A DNA stretch of 64,000 nucleotides from Undaria pinnatifida (Eukaryota > Sar > Phaeophyceae > Laminariales > Alariaceae). Shown here piece after piece: positions 44,494-56,150 of this stretch. The DNA is taken from positions 681,984 through 745,983 of the forward strand of contig JABAKD010000003.1 of NCBI GenBank assembly GCA_012845835.1. The letters run 5' to 3'. The position numbers were made by a program, and so were the translations under genes. Under the pieces are notes generated by a model. The model did no database searches. It was not told where the DNA came from and saw only the letters and a program-made list of their open reading frames with translations. Each line of letters opens with the position of its first letter. The first letter of the stretch is position 1.

Positions 44494-44916
44494 TGTGAGG
44501 AAGTAGACTAAAAATGTTGAACAACAGATGCTACTCGAGTTATTTCCTTCTAAACTCATTTTTCCACCACATTCTCCCCCACTAAACCTGACATATTTCC
44601 CAGACTATGTCAGGAACCTCGATGAGGTACCCAGTATCCAATGCAAGTTTTTCGGTATTGGAGTGACTTGCAATGATCCTATACGTTGCTCTCATCGTTG
44701 TTTTTAAGTGGTTGAGTTTTACAGGTTCTTGAACGTGAAAAAATCCCTTTTTTTTTTCTTTTTTCTGGGAAAGACGGTGAGAATCGAACCAGCGTCCTCA
44801 CTGTTCATAATCTCACATCCCGTCTGCGACGCCATTGTGAGGAAGTAGACCAAAAATGTTCCACAACAAATAAATGCTACTCGAGCTATTTCCTTCTAAA
44901 CTCGTTTTTCCACCAC
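44494..44916 (-). mobile_element. TRIM (miniature LTR retrotransposon), copy B
   Basis: Same element at the same site as 2,292-2,715, with terminal repeats at 44,494-44,571 and 44,835-44,916 and TAAT on both sides. Its two terminal repeats differ more from each other than in copy A. It has no coding capacity. Confidence 0.75.
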
Positions 44917-45268
44917 ATAATATAGTTAGTTGGAGTTCGAAAAAAAAAAGTGGCAGGCAGCGACGAAGTAAAGCGGGGGGGGGCAAGCGAGCCGTCCCCG
45001 GGAGGGCGATTTCCACGCTCCCCCCTCGCCGAGGTGGGGCACCGACGCCCGTTCTTTCGCCGGCATGTCGTAGTGCTGCTGTGCGGATGGGACGTGGCGG
45101 CACCGCGAGGCCGCCTGAGGCCGAGTGGAGCTCGGGAGTCGCCGCTTTTGGGGGGGGGTGTTTTAACCAAGAGAATTTCAAAGATCCAAAAAAACGTCAC
45201 GACCACCTTAGCGTATTATTATATAATAAGGATATATTGAATCTCACATACATTAACAATGTAATTTT

Positions 45269-46112
45269 CAGGGTAGTCCTCGGGAAAATTCCCGAGGTAA
45301 TTTTCCCGTGCTGTACGTCGGTCCCGGTACTCGGCGGAATACCGTCATATTTGGGCAAACCGTGTACCGCCGAAGGCGGTACTGTCAAAAATCGAAAACC
45401 GTCAACCGTTTAAAAAGTACCGTCATTTTGCAGCACCGCCATAAAAGTACCGTCAAATAAGCGAAGTACCGTTTCCCGTTTAGAAAAACCGTCATATTCA
45501 GAACCGTCAAAGATTGTAGGGTGATGGTTTTCATTGAATGTTTTCATGTTTTAGGTTTTATTGTTTTATTGTTTACAGTAGTAGTATTGTTTTATTGTCT
45601 TATTTTGGTGCTAAATGTCTAAATGTTGTTTCGCGTGAGGCTGGTGAGTTTGTCAGCTTGACGGTTCGACGATTAGTCTAGCCTCTATTCGTCCGTTCTA
45701 TATAGGTATGCAGGAACATCAGCGGGGTGGTGCCGGCATGCTTGATCGCCGCCCGGCAGGTACTGTCAAGTATTTCGTCATTCGTAATTCTGTATTTCTC
45801 AGTGGCGGAACCGTCATATTTCAGTACCCTCAAAAAAGTACCGTCAAATTTGGCGGTACCGGGACCGGTACCGTCGTTTTGCAGTACCGCCAAAAAAGTA
45901 CCGTCAAATATCGAAAAACCGTCTACCGTCTAGAAAATACCGTCACTTTTCGATACCGCCGAAAGAGTACCGTCAAATTCGGCGATACCGTGTACCGCCA
46001 AAAGTGGTACCGTGAGAAATCGAAATACCGTCAACCGTTTGAAAAGTACCGTCATTTCGCAATACCGTCCGATCTGGTACCGTAAAAAAAAACGGTACCG
46101 AGGACTACCCTG
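45269..46112. mobile_element. Non-autonomous hAT-type DNA transposon (MITE)
   Basis: The element begins CAGGGTAGTCCTCGG and ends with its exact inverse, CCGAGGACTACCCTG. It is flanked by GTAATTTT at 45,261-45,268 and 46,113-46,120, an 8-bp target duplication. CAGGG-type ends with an 8-bp duplication are the hAT superfamily signature. The interior has no long frame but holds roughly two dozen copies of a TACCGTCAAA-like motif in one orientation, spread end to end, which could be transposase-binding repeats or internal amplification. Copy A has the empty site, so this insertion postdates the segmental duplication. Confidence 0.85.
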
Positions 46113-46762
46113 GTAATTTTCAACGTTGCCGCCATTTTTGTTGTTTGCTATTTGCAGCGGCTTCAATACTATAACGAAGATTGAATGACTTTGTTTCTGT
46201 TTTTCGAAAGTGATGTTTTTTTTTTAATATTTTCTTCGCCAAGGACTCACAAGAACGAAATCATGACACGAATCAGCCCTTTTGCATGATATGTACATTT
46301 TTTTTGTGTTGCGCCTATTAGGGGGTAGCGCAGCTACCAGGCAACCATCCCCTCCCCGAAAATGCCATACTAAATCCTGTGGAAACTTTTCGAAATAGAA
46401 GCCTACCAAGCCTAACAGGGGTCGGTTATCGTGCGCACACGCGACGACGCCTGGGGACGCGTTCCGGGATAGAACACCTACAACTTCGACTAGGGGATGG
46501 TAGAAAGCCACCCCGCCCCCCTCCCTGCTTAATACGAGGCGTTCAATACCATTATAAAATATAAAAATACGATGCTGCTGCGCCGCGACTTTTGGGCTAT
46601 ACGCAGTAGAGAGTGCTACGAAGGAGCTATGACCTCACCCGAAGGTGGACAACACAGTCTTGGAAACGCTTGGATCGAGGCCCTCGATCTCATGATGTAG
46701 GTGATGTCGGGTCTCGGTCGTCCGAGCCTGCTTGCGTTAGAGCCCCGATCAGTTGGTTTCGC

Positions 46763-48790
46763 GGGGGGGGGGGCGTACTCATTTGTTGCTTTCCCTAGTC
46801 ATTTGACCATTGACCACGTATCATTTTCGAGACGGAGCAGCGTTCTTACTCTTAACGGAGACACCTCCAACATTTGGGCGCTCATTACGCTTTTGTCCAT
46901 ACGTTACATAGAAACTGTTTCCTTATCCTATCCCCGCCCTGCTTCGCCGTCTGTGGCCACCATCTATCTCCTAGGATAGCGATCGTTTTCTCGCTACTCT
47001 CTAGTCTACCAAACTCTTCCACGTCACATTATTAGCCTAATTTCCTCATCTCCTCCTCTAACACATCCCGTTCCTCCTTGTATATATTTTACATTCTCCC
47101 ACTATTTGAGTCCTACTCTCTATTGTTGTGCCACACGGGCGCACATGTGCATCCACGCCCTCCTCCTCCCGACTACTGGTATACCATGGTATCTCTTTCT
47201 TGCTGGTAGGTCCAGACTCCCTACTCGAAATCGCAGTTTAATCTTTTTCGCGTAGTCCATTGGTCCAGGCCGTGAAAATACGTTTTCATTCCCACATTTT
47301 TCCTCAGCCCCCCGTATATCTCTTGATTGTTCCTCGTCTTTCACCTCATTTCTTAGGGCTAACCTTTCCATTTCTTCTATTTTATATTTTACTTCTGTCT
47401 TGTACCCGCCAAAGTTATCTATTTACAGTACTGGTATATCTTCTTGGTCTCCTCCTAACCCCTTCCATATTGTTTCGACTACGTTATCCCGTCTTACTTG
47501 AGCTCGCCCCTTGGTTACTTTCTCCCATACGGCCCTATCAGCTATGGCTGGGAACCACTTTTCTGACTGTATATTTCTTACTCTATATTGCCATTTCAAC
47601 TTTCTCACGTCTTTTATTTGTGGCAAGTGAGTTCATTCCTAGTTTATGAAATTCCAACATCTCTGCCCCAGTCTTATCCGTTGTTTCTTCCCCGTAGTGT
47701 CCAATGTTTTCATTTGGGCTGCTTGCCTTCCCGACTCTTGAATTATAATGTCTCACTATTCCTACTTCTCCTTGCCATTTATACTTTTGTATACGTTTCC
47801 TCATAAAATACATTTATTTCGTTCTCCTCTCCCCTGGTAGCCTTGACCATATGCTTTTGTCAAATTTATTGTCTTCGATCACCTCTATTTATATTATGTT
47901 ACGCAAGCCTTCTATGACTAGAAAACCTACTCCCCCCCCCGCCCCCCTATTCTTGCTATCCTGCCCCCTTGTCTTTTTTCCTATCCATGCGAACTCTCCA
48001 ACTTTGCCCCCTATTCCTCCCTCCGCTTTCTCCCACGACTCTTGAATTCCAACTATATCTAGGTCGCGATTACTTACTTGTTCGACTACTTCTATCCTTT
48101 GCGCTCTTCCGAGCCTTTTGTGCTCTTCCGCGGCGAACACACATACATACGTTCCATGATTCTAGTCTCAGCTTCTTTTTCGCTTTGACTATCCACGCTA
48201 ATTTTTTGTCTAATGTTCCTTCTCCGTATTTACTACTGGTATTTTCTCTACTTTGAAGTGTCTTTCCGCTTCTGTTTCGGGCTTTGCCTTTATCTGCTTG
48301 CTCTACGCCACCACTGTTCTCCCCCATTCCCTTTGGGCCATTTACTATGCATTGCCTCCCCTTGTCTCAAGTCACCCTATGACTACGTCTTAGTTCCGAT
48401 GTTTCCATTAGCTACGCATACTCTCCATCCTAATCTTCTACTCCATGTCCACACTTTTTTCGTCTCCATTCTCTGCCACTCCTTGCTCGCTTTCGATACT
48501 GGCGTGACTCGGAAATGCTCTCCCTCCCTTTCTAATTTCCCTATCGCAAAGCAGTACAGCCCTACTTCGCCGCACTTCTCCTTGAACTCTATTCTCGTCA
48601 TGTCGCTAGGAACTCCAAATATCATCTTTCCAATCTTGCCTTTCCCACCTACCCTTCCGAGAATGTCTCCAGCTTGTTTTTCGCATTGTTGGTATCATAG
48701 TGGGAAATGTTCAAGTTACTGGGATTTCCCAATCCTAGTACCTGTTGAGGGTCTGCTGTCTTTCAGTTATCTTGCCGGCGCACCACACTA
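46763..48790 (-). mobile_element. LINE remnant (endonuclease and C-terminus), copy B
   Basis: Copy-B counterpart of 3,701-5,700 with the same internal loss of reverse transcriptase, hence one ancestral remnant copied by the duplication. The endonuclease N-part is at 48,140-47,889 (RDLDIVGIQESWEKAEGG) and the segment with HYGEETTDKTG is near 47,720. The C-terminal LRFRVGSLDLPARKRYHG is near 47,200. The sense poly-C end lies at 46,763-46,773. It is degenerate, with several stops and shifts. Confidence 0.8.
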
Positions 48791-49211
48791 AATTGTGTCT
48801 CCAACATGAGCTCGTAGCCTGGAACCAAGTTCAACACCCTTAGCACAAGCACCCCACGTTGGTGTCAGGCGATCTGCATGGTAACCTTCCTGGCGTCCCA
48901 CGAGCGTATCATTTTCCTTCTTGCCCCTCTGCTGTACCGGTTACTTTCCTCCAGGGAAGTCATTTTTACCATGCAAGGTTCAAGGATGGCTTGCAAAACA
49001 CAAAGTCTCACTCACACATCGGGATGCCCCGTACGTCGCTTTCTCCATCGTATGAACGTTTCATCATGGCTTGCTACCCTACTAATGCTCCCGAGTAGAC
49101 CTTCGCTGTCGAAAGCTTGGCCAACGATTCCCCTGCATTTTGTACCGGCTTCTACCCTTCAAGATATCAAGATATCCACGTGCTGCTTGGGTGCTCCTTC
49201 TCTTTGGTCAT

Positions 49212-49486
49212 GACCAAGGCTACGGTAGGGGGGGTACCGCCATTTTCACTGGTGTGTTTGAGCCACTCCCACGAGTGGCTCTGTACCCCACGGATGAAGA
49301 TGGTTTAGGCACTTGTTTCGGCGCAGCTTCGATCGCCTTTGCATTGCGGATTAATTTCGTCAATTTCAATGTAAAACATGGAGAATACGTGAGATCACAT
49401 AGGAACAAAGGGGTTACTCGCGCGAGTGACCCCTGGCCACTGAAATAAAAGGCCCAAAAGGGGACCCCCCTACCGTAGCCTGGGTC
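49212..49486. mobile_element. 275-bp TIR element (MITE), insertion in copy B
   Basis: Begins GACCAAGGCTACGGTAGGGG and ends in its near-exact inverse (21 of 22 positions match). TCAT is duplicated on both sides (49,208-49,211 and 49,487-49,490), and the adjacent G makes a 5-bp duplication possible. There is no coding capacity. A second copy lies at 29,939-30,207. The superfamily is not assigned: a 4-5 bp duplication with this terminus does not fit the common families I recognise. Confidence 0.85.
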
Positions 49487-49684
49487 TCATGTGGTCGATC
49501 ATGGGCAAGGTGTTTGCATGTAGTGTGGTCCGCCGTGTTGCCCGTTTTTGGTCAATAATTTATGCTTTCTATTCTCACAGGATGTTGGGATCTAGGAGAA
49601 AATATATACCCTGGTACCAGGTATCTATACGAAATACAGGCTTTTGTTTTATTTATGCCTAAATCAATCTGGTTCTTGTTTTGG

Positions 49685-49920
49685 TATGATAGAAAATGGT
49701 TACTCGAGTCATTTCGTTTCATGTCTACATCTCGTTTGTGTTTTGGTACGGGAAAACACAATGAATAGGTGTTTGAGTTATTCCATGTCTACATCCGGTT
49801 GGGTTTTGGTATGTATGGGGAAATAAAAAACATGGTTCATGGAGTCATTTCATGTCTAAAAGTGGTGTGTATTTTGGTGTGGAAAAAAATCAGGTAATTA
49901 TTGAGTTATTTCATGTCTCT
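49685..49920. repeat. 61-bp minisatellite, first block, copy B
   Basis: About four units of the array seen at 6,385-7,135. It is interrupted after TTTCATGTCT by a C-rich block ending near 50,885. Confidence 0.85.
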
Positions 49921-50885
49921 CTCTCTATATTGATCTCACAGCCGAAGTGTATTTGAATATTATTTGTGACCTAAACCTCCTAAAAATCATCCGCCCCCCC
50001 CCCTCTTGCTCTCCCTTACTCAAACGCCCCACCAAATATCGAAATCCGCCACATTAATAAACACTTCACGCACAGGATATCACCTCATTATCTTTCGAGA
50101 GCCATCCATGCCGCTGTGTCCCCCCCCCCCCCCCCCCGCCTCGAACGCCTCCTTCTTCCCCATCACCCGCACCTTCGCCTAGACCTAGCACCACACGTAT
50201 AACAAACCCCTCACCTAAAGCCCTTCCCCCCCCCCACCCCCCACCCCCGCCCCCACCCCCCACCGTCCCCCCCCAACCCATCCCAACCCCACCCCCTCGA
50301 ACACTCCACCCTCTCTTTACTCACTGATTGTACGACTTACCCTAGGATATACACGATAAACTGATGTATTATTTCCAAAAATGTCACATTTATCCCCTCG
50401 AAATAATGTATAGTTTCCAGGCACATATCAAGCTGCCCCCCCCCCCCCCCCCCCGCCCCAACCCCCCCCCCCCGCCCCCAATAATATACTGGTGCCAAAA
50501 CCGTCAGATTTATCCCCTCGAAAGGATTTATAGCTTACATGCACAAATTGCCCCTTCCCCCTCCCCCCCCCCCCCCCCGCCCCCCTCCAAACCCGCTCGC
50601 TTTTGATCAAAACCAGGCCCCCCCTTTCCCTTCACAGCTGTCAGATTTTGTCCCCCTCAGAAACGGGTTTTATAGTTTCCGCGCACAGACTGACTAAAAT
50701 CATCCTGTTGACCCTGATAGCTACACTGTAGCTGTAAGGGGAGTCGCCGACCTATATCCTTAATGAGGACACACAACCCGTAATGCGCGCGATCGGAGTA
50801 TCACACACAGCTTGCAAAGATGAGTTTCGACGAAATCTTCGATCTCACAGCTGGAGTGTATTTTAATTTTTATAATATATATTAT
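49921..50885. other. C-rich insertion splitting the minisatellite, copy B
   Basis: A block of roughly 960 bp absent from copy A. GATCTCACAGC.G.AGTGTATTT lies near both ends (49,932 and 50,842) as a direct repeat. The interior has long poly-C tracts and three diverged units of a roughly 110-135-bp repeat (TTTATCCCCTCGAAA..TATAGTTT..GCACA, near 50,390, 50,510 and 50,650). Its origin is unknown; it has neither inverted ends nor coding capacity. Confidence 0.6.
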
Positions 50886-51415
50886 CCGGTTTGTGGCTTG
50901 TTATGGGGAAACAAAAGTGGTTAGTTGAGTAATTTCATGTCTAAATCTGGTTTGAATTTTGGTCTGGGAAAAACAAAATGATAAGTTCAGTTGTTCCATG
51001 TATTTTCTGCTTTGCGCACAGTGTTGGGATGGTAAAAAAAACTGGTTAGTGGAGTTATTTTATGTCTAGATCTGATTTGTGTTTCGGTATGATTATGATG
51101 AAAAAAAATGTTCCCTGAGATACTCCATGTCTAAACTTGGTTGGTATTTTGGAATGGAAAACAAAAAACTGGTTAGTTCAATTGTTTCATGTCTATTTCT
51201 GTTTTGTTGCCAAATATGGTTAATTGAGTCGTTTTATGTCTAAATCTGGTTTGCATTTTGGTACGGGAACGAAACAGTGGTTAGGTCAGTTGTTCCGTGT
51301 CTATTTCTGTTTTGCGTTTCGGGATGGTAAGAAAAAACTGGTTAGCCGAGCTGTTTCAATGTCTAGGTCTGGTTTGTGTTTCGGTATGGTGGGAAAAAAA
51401 CAGTTGGTTTGGGGG
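50886..51415. repeat. 61-bp minisatellite, second block, copy B
   Basis: Eight or so further units, resuming in mid-unit (TATCCGGTTTGTGGCTTG) exactly where the first block broke off. The array was continuous before the intervening block arrived. Confidence 0.85.
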
Positions 51416-51783
51416 GAAGGGGTCTCTGGGGTACTGGCAGTACGATACGAAAGGTAGGAGAAGCAGCGTCCAATGCCGCGGCTCCCGCACCACGCCAGCG
51501 AAGCCCCCCCCCGATGTCGCAAATAATAATAATGGTAATAATAACAACAGGCAATTCGAAAAGTACACAATAATAAATACCTCGTAGTTATTTTATCTTG
51601 ATTGTAGAATTGAAGCCTTTACAAATAACAGCAACAAAATGGTGGCATTTTTTTTAATTGTGTTTATACATACATGTTGAATTCAATACATTCGGTTACC
51701 TACACCCAGTTTTCTACGTTTTTTTTTCCTGCGGTGTATCTGTTCTCTCTGTTGTTCACTTTTGTTTTTCTGGGCCATCACAG

Positions 51784-51940
51784 CAGCGGCAGCAGAAGCA
51801 GCAGTCAGCTGCACCACCTAAACAAGCAACATCAGCCGCTATCATCCGTAGACTCGCCCGCCCCTAGTACTCGAGACTATTCTACCACGCCGGCCTCTCG
51901 GAGCGCGTTTTTCAAGTTCGAAGGAGACCCTACCTACTGG
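51784..51940 (+). other. Exon-like cassette X2, copy B
   Basis: Counterpart of 7,497-7,653, open throughout and ending FFKFEGDPTYW then GTATGC. Amino-acid changes relative to A are few. Confidence 0.45.
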
Positions 51941-52422
51941 GTATGCAAAGTTGTTAACTACTTTATCGCTAGGAGAATAGGCGTGTCGATTATTTACCAC
52001 CATTGGGGGTCTCAGTCGTCAGAGCCTGTTTGTGTCAGGGCCCCGGCCGCTTGGCTGGGGGGAACACTCTCTGGTACGGGCAGTACGATAGGAAACTAGA
52101 AGCAATGGCCATTGCCGCGGCACTCGCACCATGCCAGTGACAGTGGTGGTGCCTTCCCCCCCGACATCGCGGAGAAAAAAACAACATGACAATTCGAAGG
52201 GCATACAACAAAGACATGGGACTTGTTTTATCCTTGTTGCTGTATTGAAGCCGCTACAAATAACAAGAACTGGCGGTATCATTTTGAAATAAATGGTATT
52301 CATGCATATGGATACATTTCAAAAGATTTCGTTCAAGTAGACCTGGTACTCAGTTTTTCTGCGTTTTCGTTTTCTGCGGTGTGTCTGTCATCCGCTGTTC
52401 GCGTTTGCCTGTTCCATCACAG

Positions 52423-52576
52423 CAGCGGCAGCAGAAGAAGCGAGCTGCATAGCGTAAACCAGCAACAGCAGCAGCCACCTTCCTCGGACTCACCCGCTCC
52501 AAGAACGCCCAATGAATCAAGCACGCCGGCGTCACGAACCGCCTTCTCCGAGTATGGAGAACAGCCTGATTACTGG
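52423..52576 (+). other. Exon-like cassette X3, copy B
   Basis: Counterpart of 8,132-8,285, open throughout with the CAG acceptor-like and GTAAGA donor-like signals kept. Confidence 0.45.
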
Positions 52577-53267
52577 GTAAGACTCATCCTACGACAGAGG
52601 TGGCACTTTTGGTCTGAAATGGTTTCTGAATGACGGAGCTCCTTGATCCAAACTCCTCGGAAAATAAATAAATAATAAGTCATTTCTTTTGCATAATTCT
52701 CGTCGTGTACCTAGTAGGCCATTCATTGTAGTTCTCATCCGGTATCATAGCAGTTTTGTTTTTCTCTAAACCAGTTTTTGCCTTAGAGAGGTCTTAAGCT
52801 CCCAAATTGAGGAACCTCATAAAGACGGTCGTGCACCTCTACCGTAGCACGCGTCGTAAGCACAACGATTTTTGTGTTGGTCTTTTTGTCTCTAGCGGAT
52901 ATCTGGCGGTGCTTCTATATTGCAGGTAATTGGTGGTGAAACCCTTGAGTTTTGTTCGCTTGACCTCGGCGGCTGTCGGTATGCTTTTCGCCCCCAGCTT
53001 CCAAGATGAGTTTCGACGAAATCTTCTTTCGCACAGCTGATGAAGTGTTCTTGTTTTTGTGTTTTTTTACACGAAAAAAACAAAAATATACACAGCTGCC
53101 GCAACACAGCGCAACCTTCGCATAATGAAAAGGAAACAGTCATGTACCCCGTGGTACAAAAAGGCGTCATGCTGGTACGGTATAGACGTCCCATTCGTGT
53201 AGAGAAATTCGATCTAGTCTCCGACATTTTCTCGGCGTTGGTTTCGGTGTGGGTCTTCCCCTTTCGT

Positions 53268-53451
53268 CTCAATGCACATGGAGATAAAGTTGGGCGAGGG
53301 CTTGCCGTTAAGGTGCGCCTCCCGCCGCGTCCTCTGGCCGCCTTCAGCGTGCGGAGGGCAGAGTGACCTGATCCATGACACATCAAAGGAATTGGAAACG
53401 CGAGAGAGGTAGATCTGCGAAAGTCTTAGTTTTGACGTTGTTCTTCCAGAA
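53268..53451 (+). pseudogene. Cyclin fragment, plus strand, copy B (degenerate)
   Basis: Counterpart of 8,965-9,150 and similarly broken. Recognisable pieces are MHMEIKLGEGLP, LAAFSVRRAE, DTSKELE and ICESLSFDVVLPE. Confidence 0.6.
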
Positions 53452-53704
53452 CAGCACAGCGAGGATTCTTGCAGATGCTGAACTCGAGCTTGTCCGTTTC
53501 CTGGGATACCTCGCGGCATAACTTTGTCCCCCTTGAGTTGGGTGCTGCCAGTAGATGCGGCAGGAGGCACCCCGGCGGGAAGTCATCGTCCAAATTCATC
53601 CTCATGTGCATGAAGACTGCTGTAGGCAGGGTAGCTTTTTCAATTCGTTGTAGTTCAAAAACAAATATGAGACGAGTAAATGTAGCGGGTACAATCTTGA
53701 GCAA
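53452..53704 (-). CDS. Cyclin-like fragment, minus strand, copy B (open)
   Basis: The minus strand is open from 53,704 and reads RIEKATLPTAVFMHMRMNLD, then DDFPPGCLLPHLLAAPNSRG, then TKLCREVSQETDKLEFSICK. This aligns without gaps to helices 3-4 of the neighbouring cyclin (CDEAVLPAVLMYMSIKLDEN onward), with the cyclin-box Lys replaced by Asn (RMNLDDD against SIKLDEN). It stops where the fold should continue into FAVLPETP, because it meets the plus-strand fragment tail to tail. It may be a fragment of a second, divergently transcribed cyclin or simply a younger pseudogene. The copy-A version carries stops, so purifying selection on both is unlikely. Confidence 0.55.
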
Positions 53705-54182
53705 GCGTAACGCTGTGTTCCTGTAAAGGTGTTCTTTATACCTTTCACGTCACAGCAGTAGTGGGAGTTCCGGCCGTAATTCGCAGGATGTCATGTCTCG
53801 GCATATCACTACTACGCCAACGAGATAGTGGCTTATTACGTCAAAAGTAGGGTATACTTTACCAATAGAGTCATCAGGAGCGGTTCGACAAAGTCAACAC
53901 AGAAACCGCTGACGCCCATAAACTTTACTCATGACTTACGGGCAACACAAACGGCAGATGCCGCGGGGATGTCGTTGAGTTACCGGGTTGATCGCTTCAT
54001 GCAGTTTGTTTTAAAACTGCAATGCCTGTCCCAGCTTCGATTGAACATAGATTAATGAGCGGCATTCGACCCTCCCTCTCCTTCTTTGCCTCCTCCCCCT
54101 CTCTCCCTCTTTCCCTCTCTCTGCTTCTCTCTGTCTAAACGCCCATCTCTCCATACATGTATCCGCTCGCCCATCCCCAAAG

Positions 54183-55349
54183 GCACCACCACTCAACAAA
54201 CTCGTCTACCCGGGTGCGGCCAACGTAGTGGGCACGATACGCCTCTCCACCGAGGATATCGATTTCAGGTTAACCTGTGCCTACGCCAAGCAGATGGACG
54301 CGTACCCCTTTCTGCAGCGGGGATACGCGGAGATGTCGGCCGAGACCCGTGAAACACAATGGTTAGAACTGGATGAGATCGCCGACGGCCTAGCCGCTGG
54401 GGCGGGGGGCTACACACCTTACCAACCCTCGGTGGATGCGTCCACCGTTGCCATGGTCAACTTGGGGAGGTGTTACGGTGCGAGAGCATTTTCGGCGGGT
54501 GGTTGTGGCGGCAGTGGTGGTGGTGGTGGTGGTACTAGCGGTGGTGCTAGCGGTGGTGCTAGCGGTGGTGGTGGTGGTGGTGGTGGCGGCGGTGGCAACG
54601 ACGAAGAGCTGTTGCGCCCCTGTGACGAGGCTGTACTCCCTGCGGTCTTGATGTACATGAGCATCAAGCTAGACGAAAACTTCCCGTCGGGGTGCCTCCT
54701 GCCGCGGATTTTAGCCGCGTTCCACGTGCGGGGGGTGGAATTATGCCGCGACATCTCAAAAGAGATGGAGAAACTCGAGTTTCGAATCTGCGAAAGCCTT
54801 CGTTTTGCTGTGCTCCCCGAGACGCCGATCTCCTTTTTACACCTTTTCATCGCCCGCGCGGTATCGGAGAATGCTCTGATTGAGGACCAAACCGCCAGCA
54901 TCGGAGAGCTAGCGGCCAAGACGTCCTTGAGGTGGATGAGGGCCGGATATCTCGCGGTCGCCAGGCCTTCGGAGATGGCCGGGGCGGCTTTCGAGCTTGC
55001 GGTATTCCGCAAGCGCGGCGCCAAGGCTGCCGCGAGGGTTTGCCGGGCGGCAGGGTGCCCGATAGGGGCGTCGAACAACGCCATGCCGCTCTGCCGAGTT
55101 TTCAGGAATAGATCGGTGCTGTTGAGCCGCGCTCCGCAGGCTACGAAGGTCTGCGCTCGTAAGGTGTACGGCGGCCGCGGCGACCGTGGTGGCGGGACAG
55201 AACGCGTCAGCGGAGGTGGTGGCGGCGTCGGCGACGATACTAGTGGAGCAAACGGCAGGGGCTGGTTGCGGCCGATTCCGGCGTTGGAGAATGTGGTGAG
55301 AAATGACATGTTTGTTGTTGTTGTTGTTTTCGCTGTTGATTTAGCTTAA
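54183..55349 (+). CDS. Cyclin (cyclin-box protein), copy B, main exon
   Basis: Paralogue of 9,899-11,077, differing by roughly one residue in twenty by eye. The core LPAVLMYMSIKLDENFPSGC and ISKEMEKLEFRICESLRFAV are unchanged at the diagnostic Lys and Glu. Length changes are confined to the Gly-rich insertion and the terminal Val run and are all whole codons, evidence of selection on the reading frame. The 3' splice site at 54,182 (CCAAAG) follows a pyrimidine tract as in copy A. No N-terminal ATG is seen in frame. Presumably nuclear, partnering a CDK; the subclass is not assigned. Confidence 0.8.
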   Translation, partial: APPLNKLVYPGAANVVGTIRLSTEDIDFRLTCAYAKQMDAYPFLQRGYAEMSAETRETQWLELDEIADGLAAGAGGYTPYQPSVDASTVAMVNLGRCYGARAFSAGGCGGSGGGGGGTSGGASGGASGGGGGGGGGGGNDEELLRPCDEAVLPAVLMYMSIKLDENFPSGCLLPRILAAFHVRGVELCRDISKEMEKLEFRICESLRFAVLPETPISFLHLFIARAVSENALIEDQTASIGELAAKTSLRWMRAGYLAVARPSEMAGAAFELAVFRKRGAKAAARVCRAAGCPIGASNNAMPLCRVFRNRSVLLSRAPQATKVCARKVYGGRGDRGGGTERVSGGGGGVGDDTSGANGRGWLRPIPALENVVRNDMFVVVVVFAVDLA

Positions 55350-55351
55350 AG

Positions 55352-56150
55352 CTTTTAACACCATGTTTGTCGGATGACTAACACTTAGTATGTAGATATA
55401 GATACTAGAAAGGCTCCTGCATGGGTAGGGCAGGGCAGCACTTCGGCTTGTTCGATTCAATATTCGATAGAGATTAAAAATCGTTAGTACGCAGCACATA
55501 GTGTGCGCGTATAGAAGGTAAAGTAATGCCACGAAATCGATATAGACTAACAGTGGACTACTTACTTCTGGTTGGTTTCTTGCGTGAATCCGCTTCCGAG
55601 CTTCATCAAAATATTTTGATCGGATAGATCCGACCCCACGCAAACTGACCCTCTCGTCTGGCCACGAACAGACGTTTCGAGTGCATTTCTTGATGGTTTG
55701 ACTCAACCAAGCATCCAGGGCCCGCAAGGGGGTGGCCATGTATGCTGCATGTTCTCTACGTAGCCACTGAGAGGCGCGCACTGAGCCAGCTTCTGCTACA
55801 CCATGCAAGATAGTATCTAGGTCCGAGGCTCGCAGACCGACTGTCTGTGTGTGTATAGTCTGATTGTGGAGAGACTTGCTGACGGTATTCTAGGCGTGAA
55901 AACACGGTGTCGCTGCCTTCGTCATTCAATTCCTCGAATGCTATTTTAATAATGCTGCTACTTGTTGCTATCTGGTAGATAGAGTATTAGTAGTACGCGA
56001 TAGCACTGAACCAAGAATTTGGCAATTAAGAATTTCAGGCCCGAGTTTTAGACAAAACGAAAAAAAACATATACTACCTGGTATGGCCTTTTTGGCTGAT
56101 TGTTGGTCGCTCATTGATCGGAGATAGTACATGAAGTAGCCGTCATCTGG
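55352..56150. other. Cyclin 3' flank and spacer, copy B
   Basis: Counterpart of 11,080-11,890. No gene is recognised. Confidence 0.5.

Noticed and set aside
43471-44559. A 362-codon minus-strand frame in copy B.
   Set aside because: It is translated GTAC/CAG repeat, and the same frame is interrupted in copy A. There are no recognisable domains.
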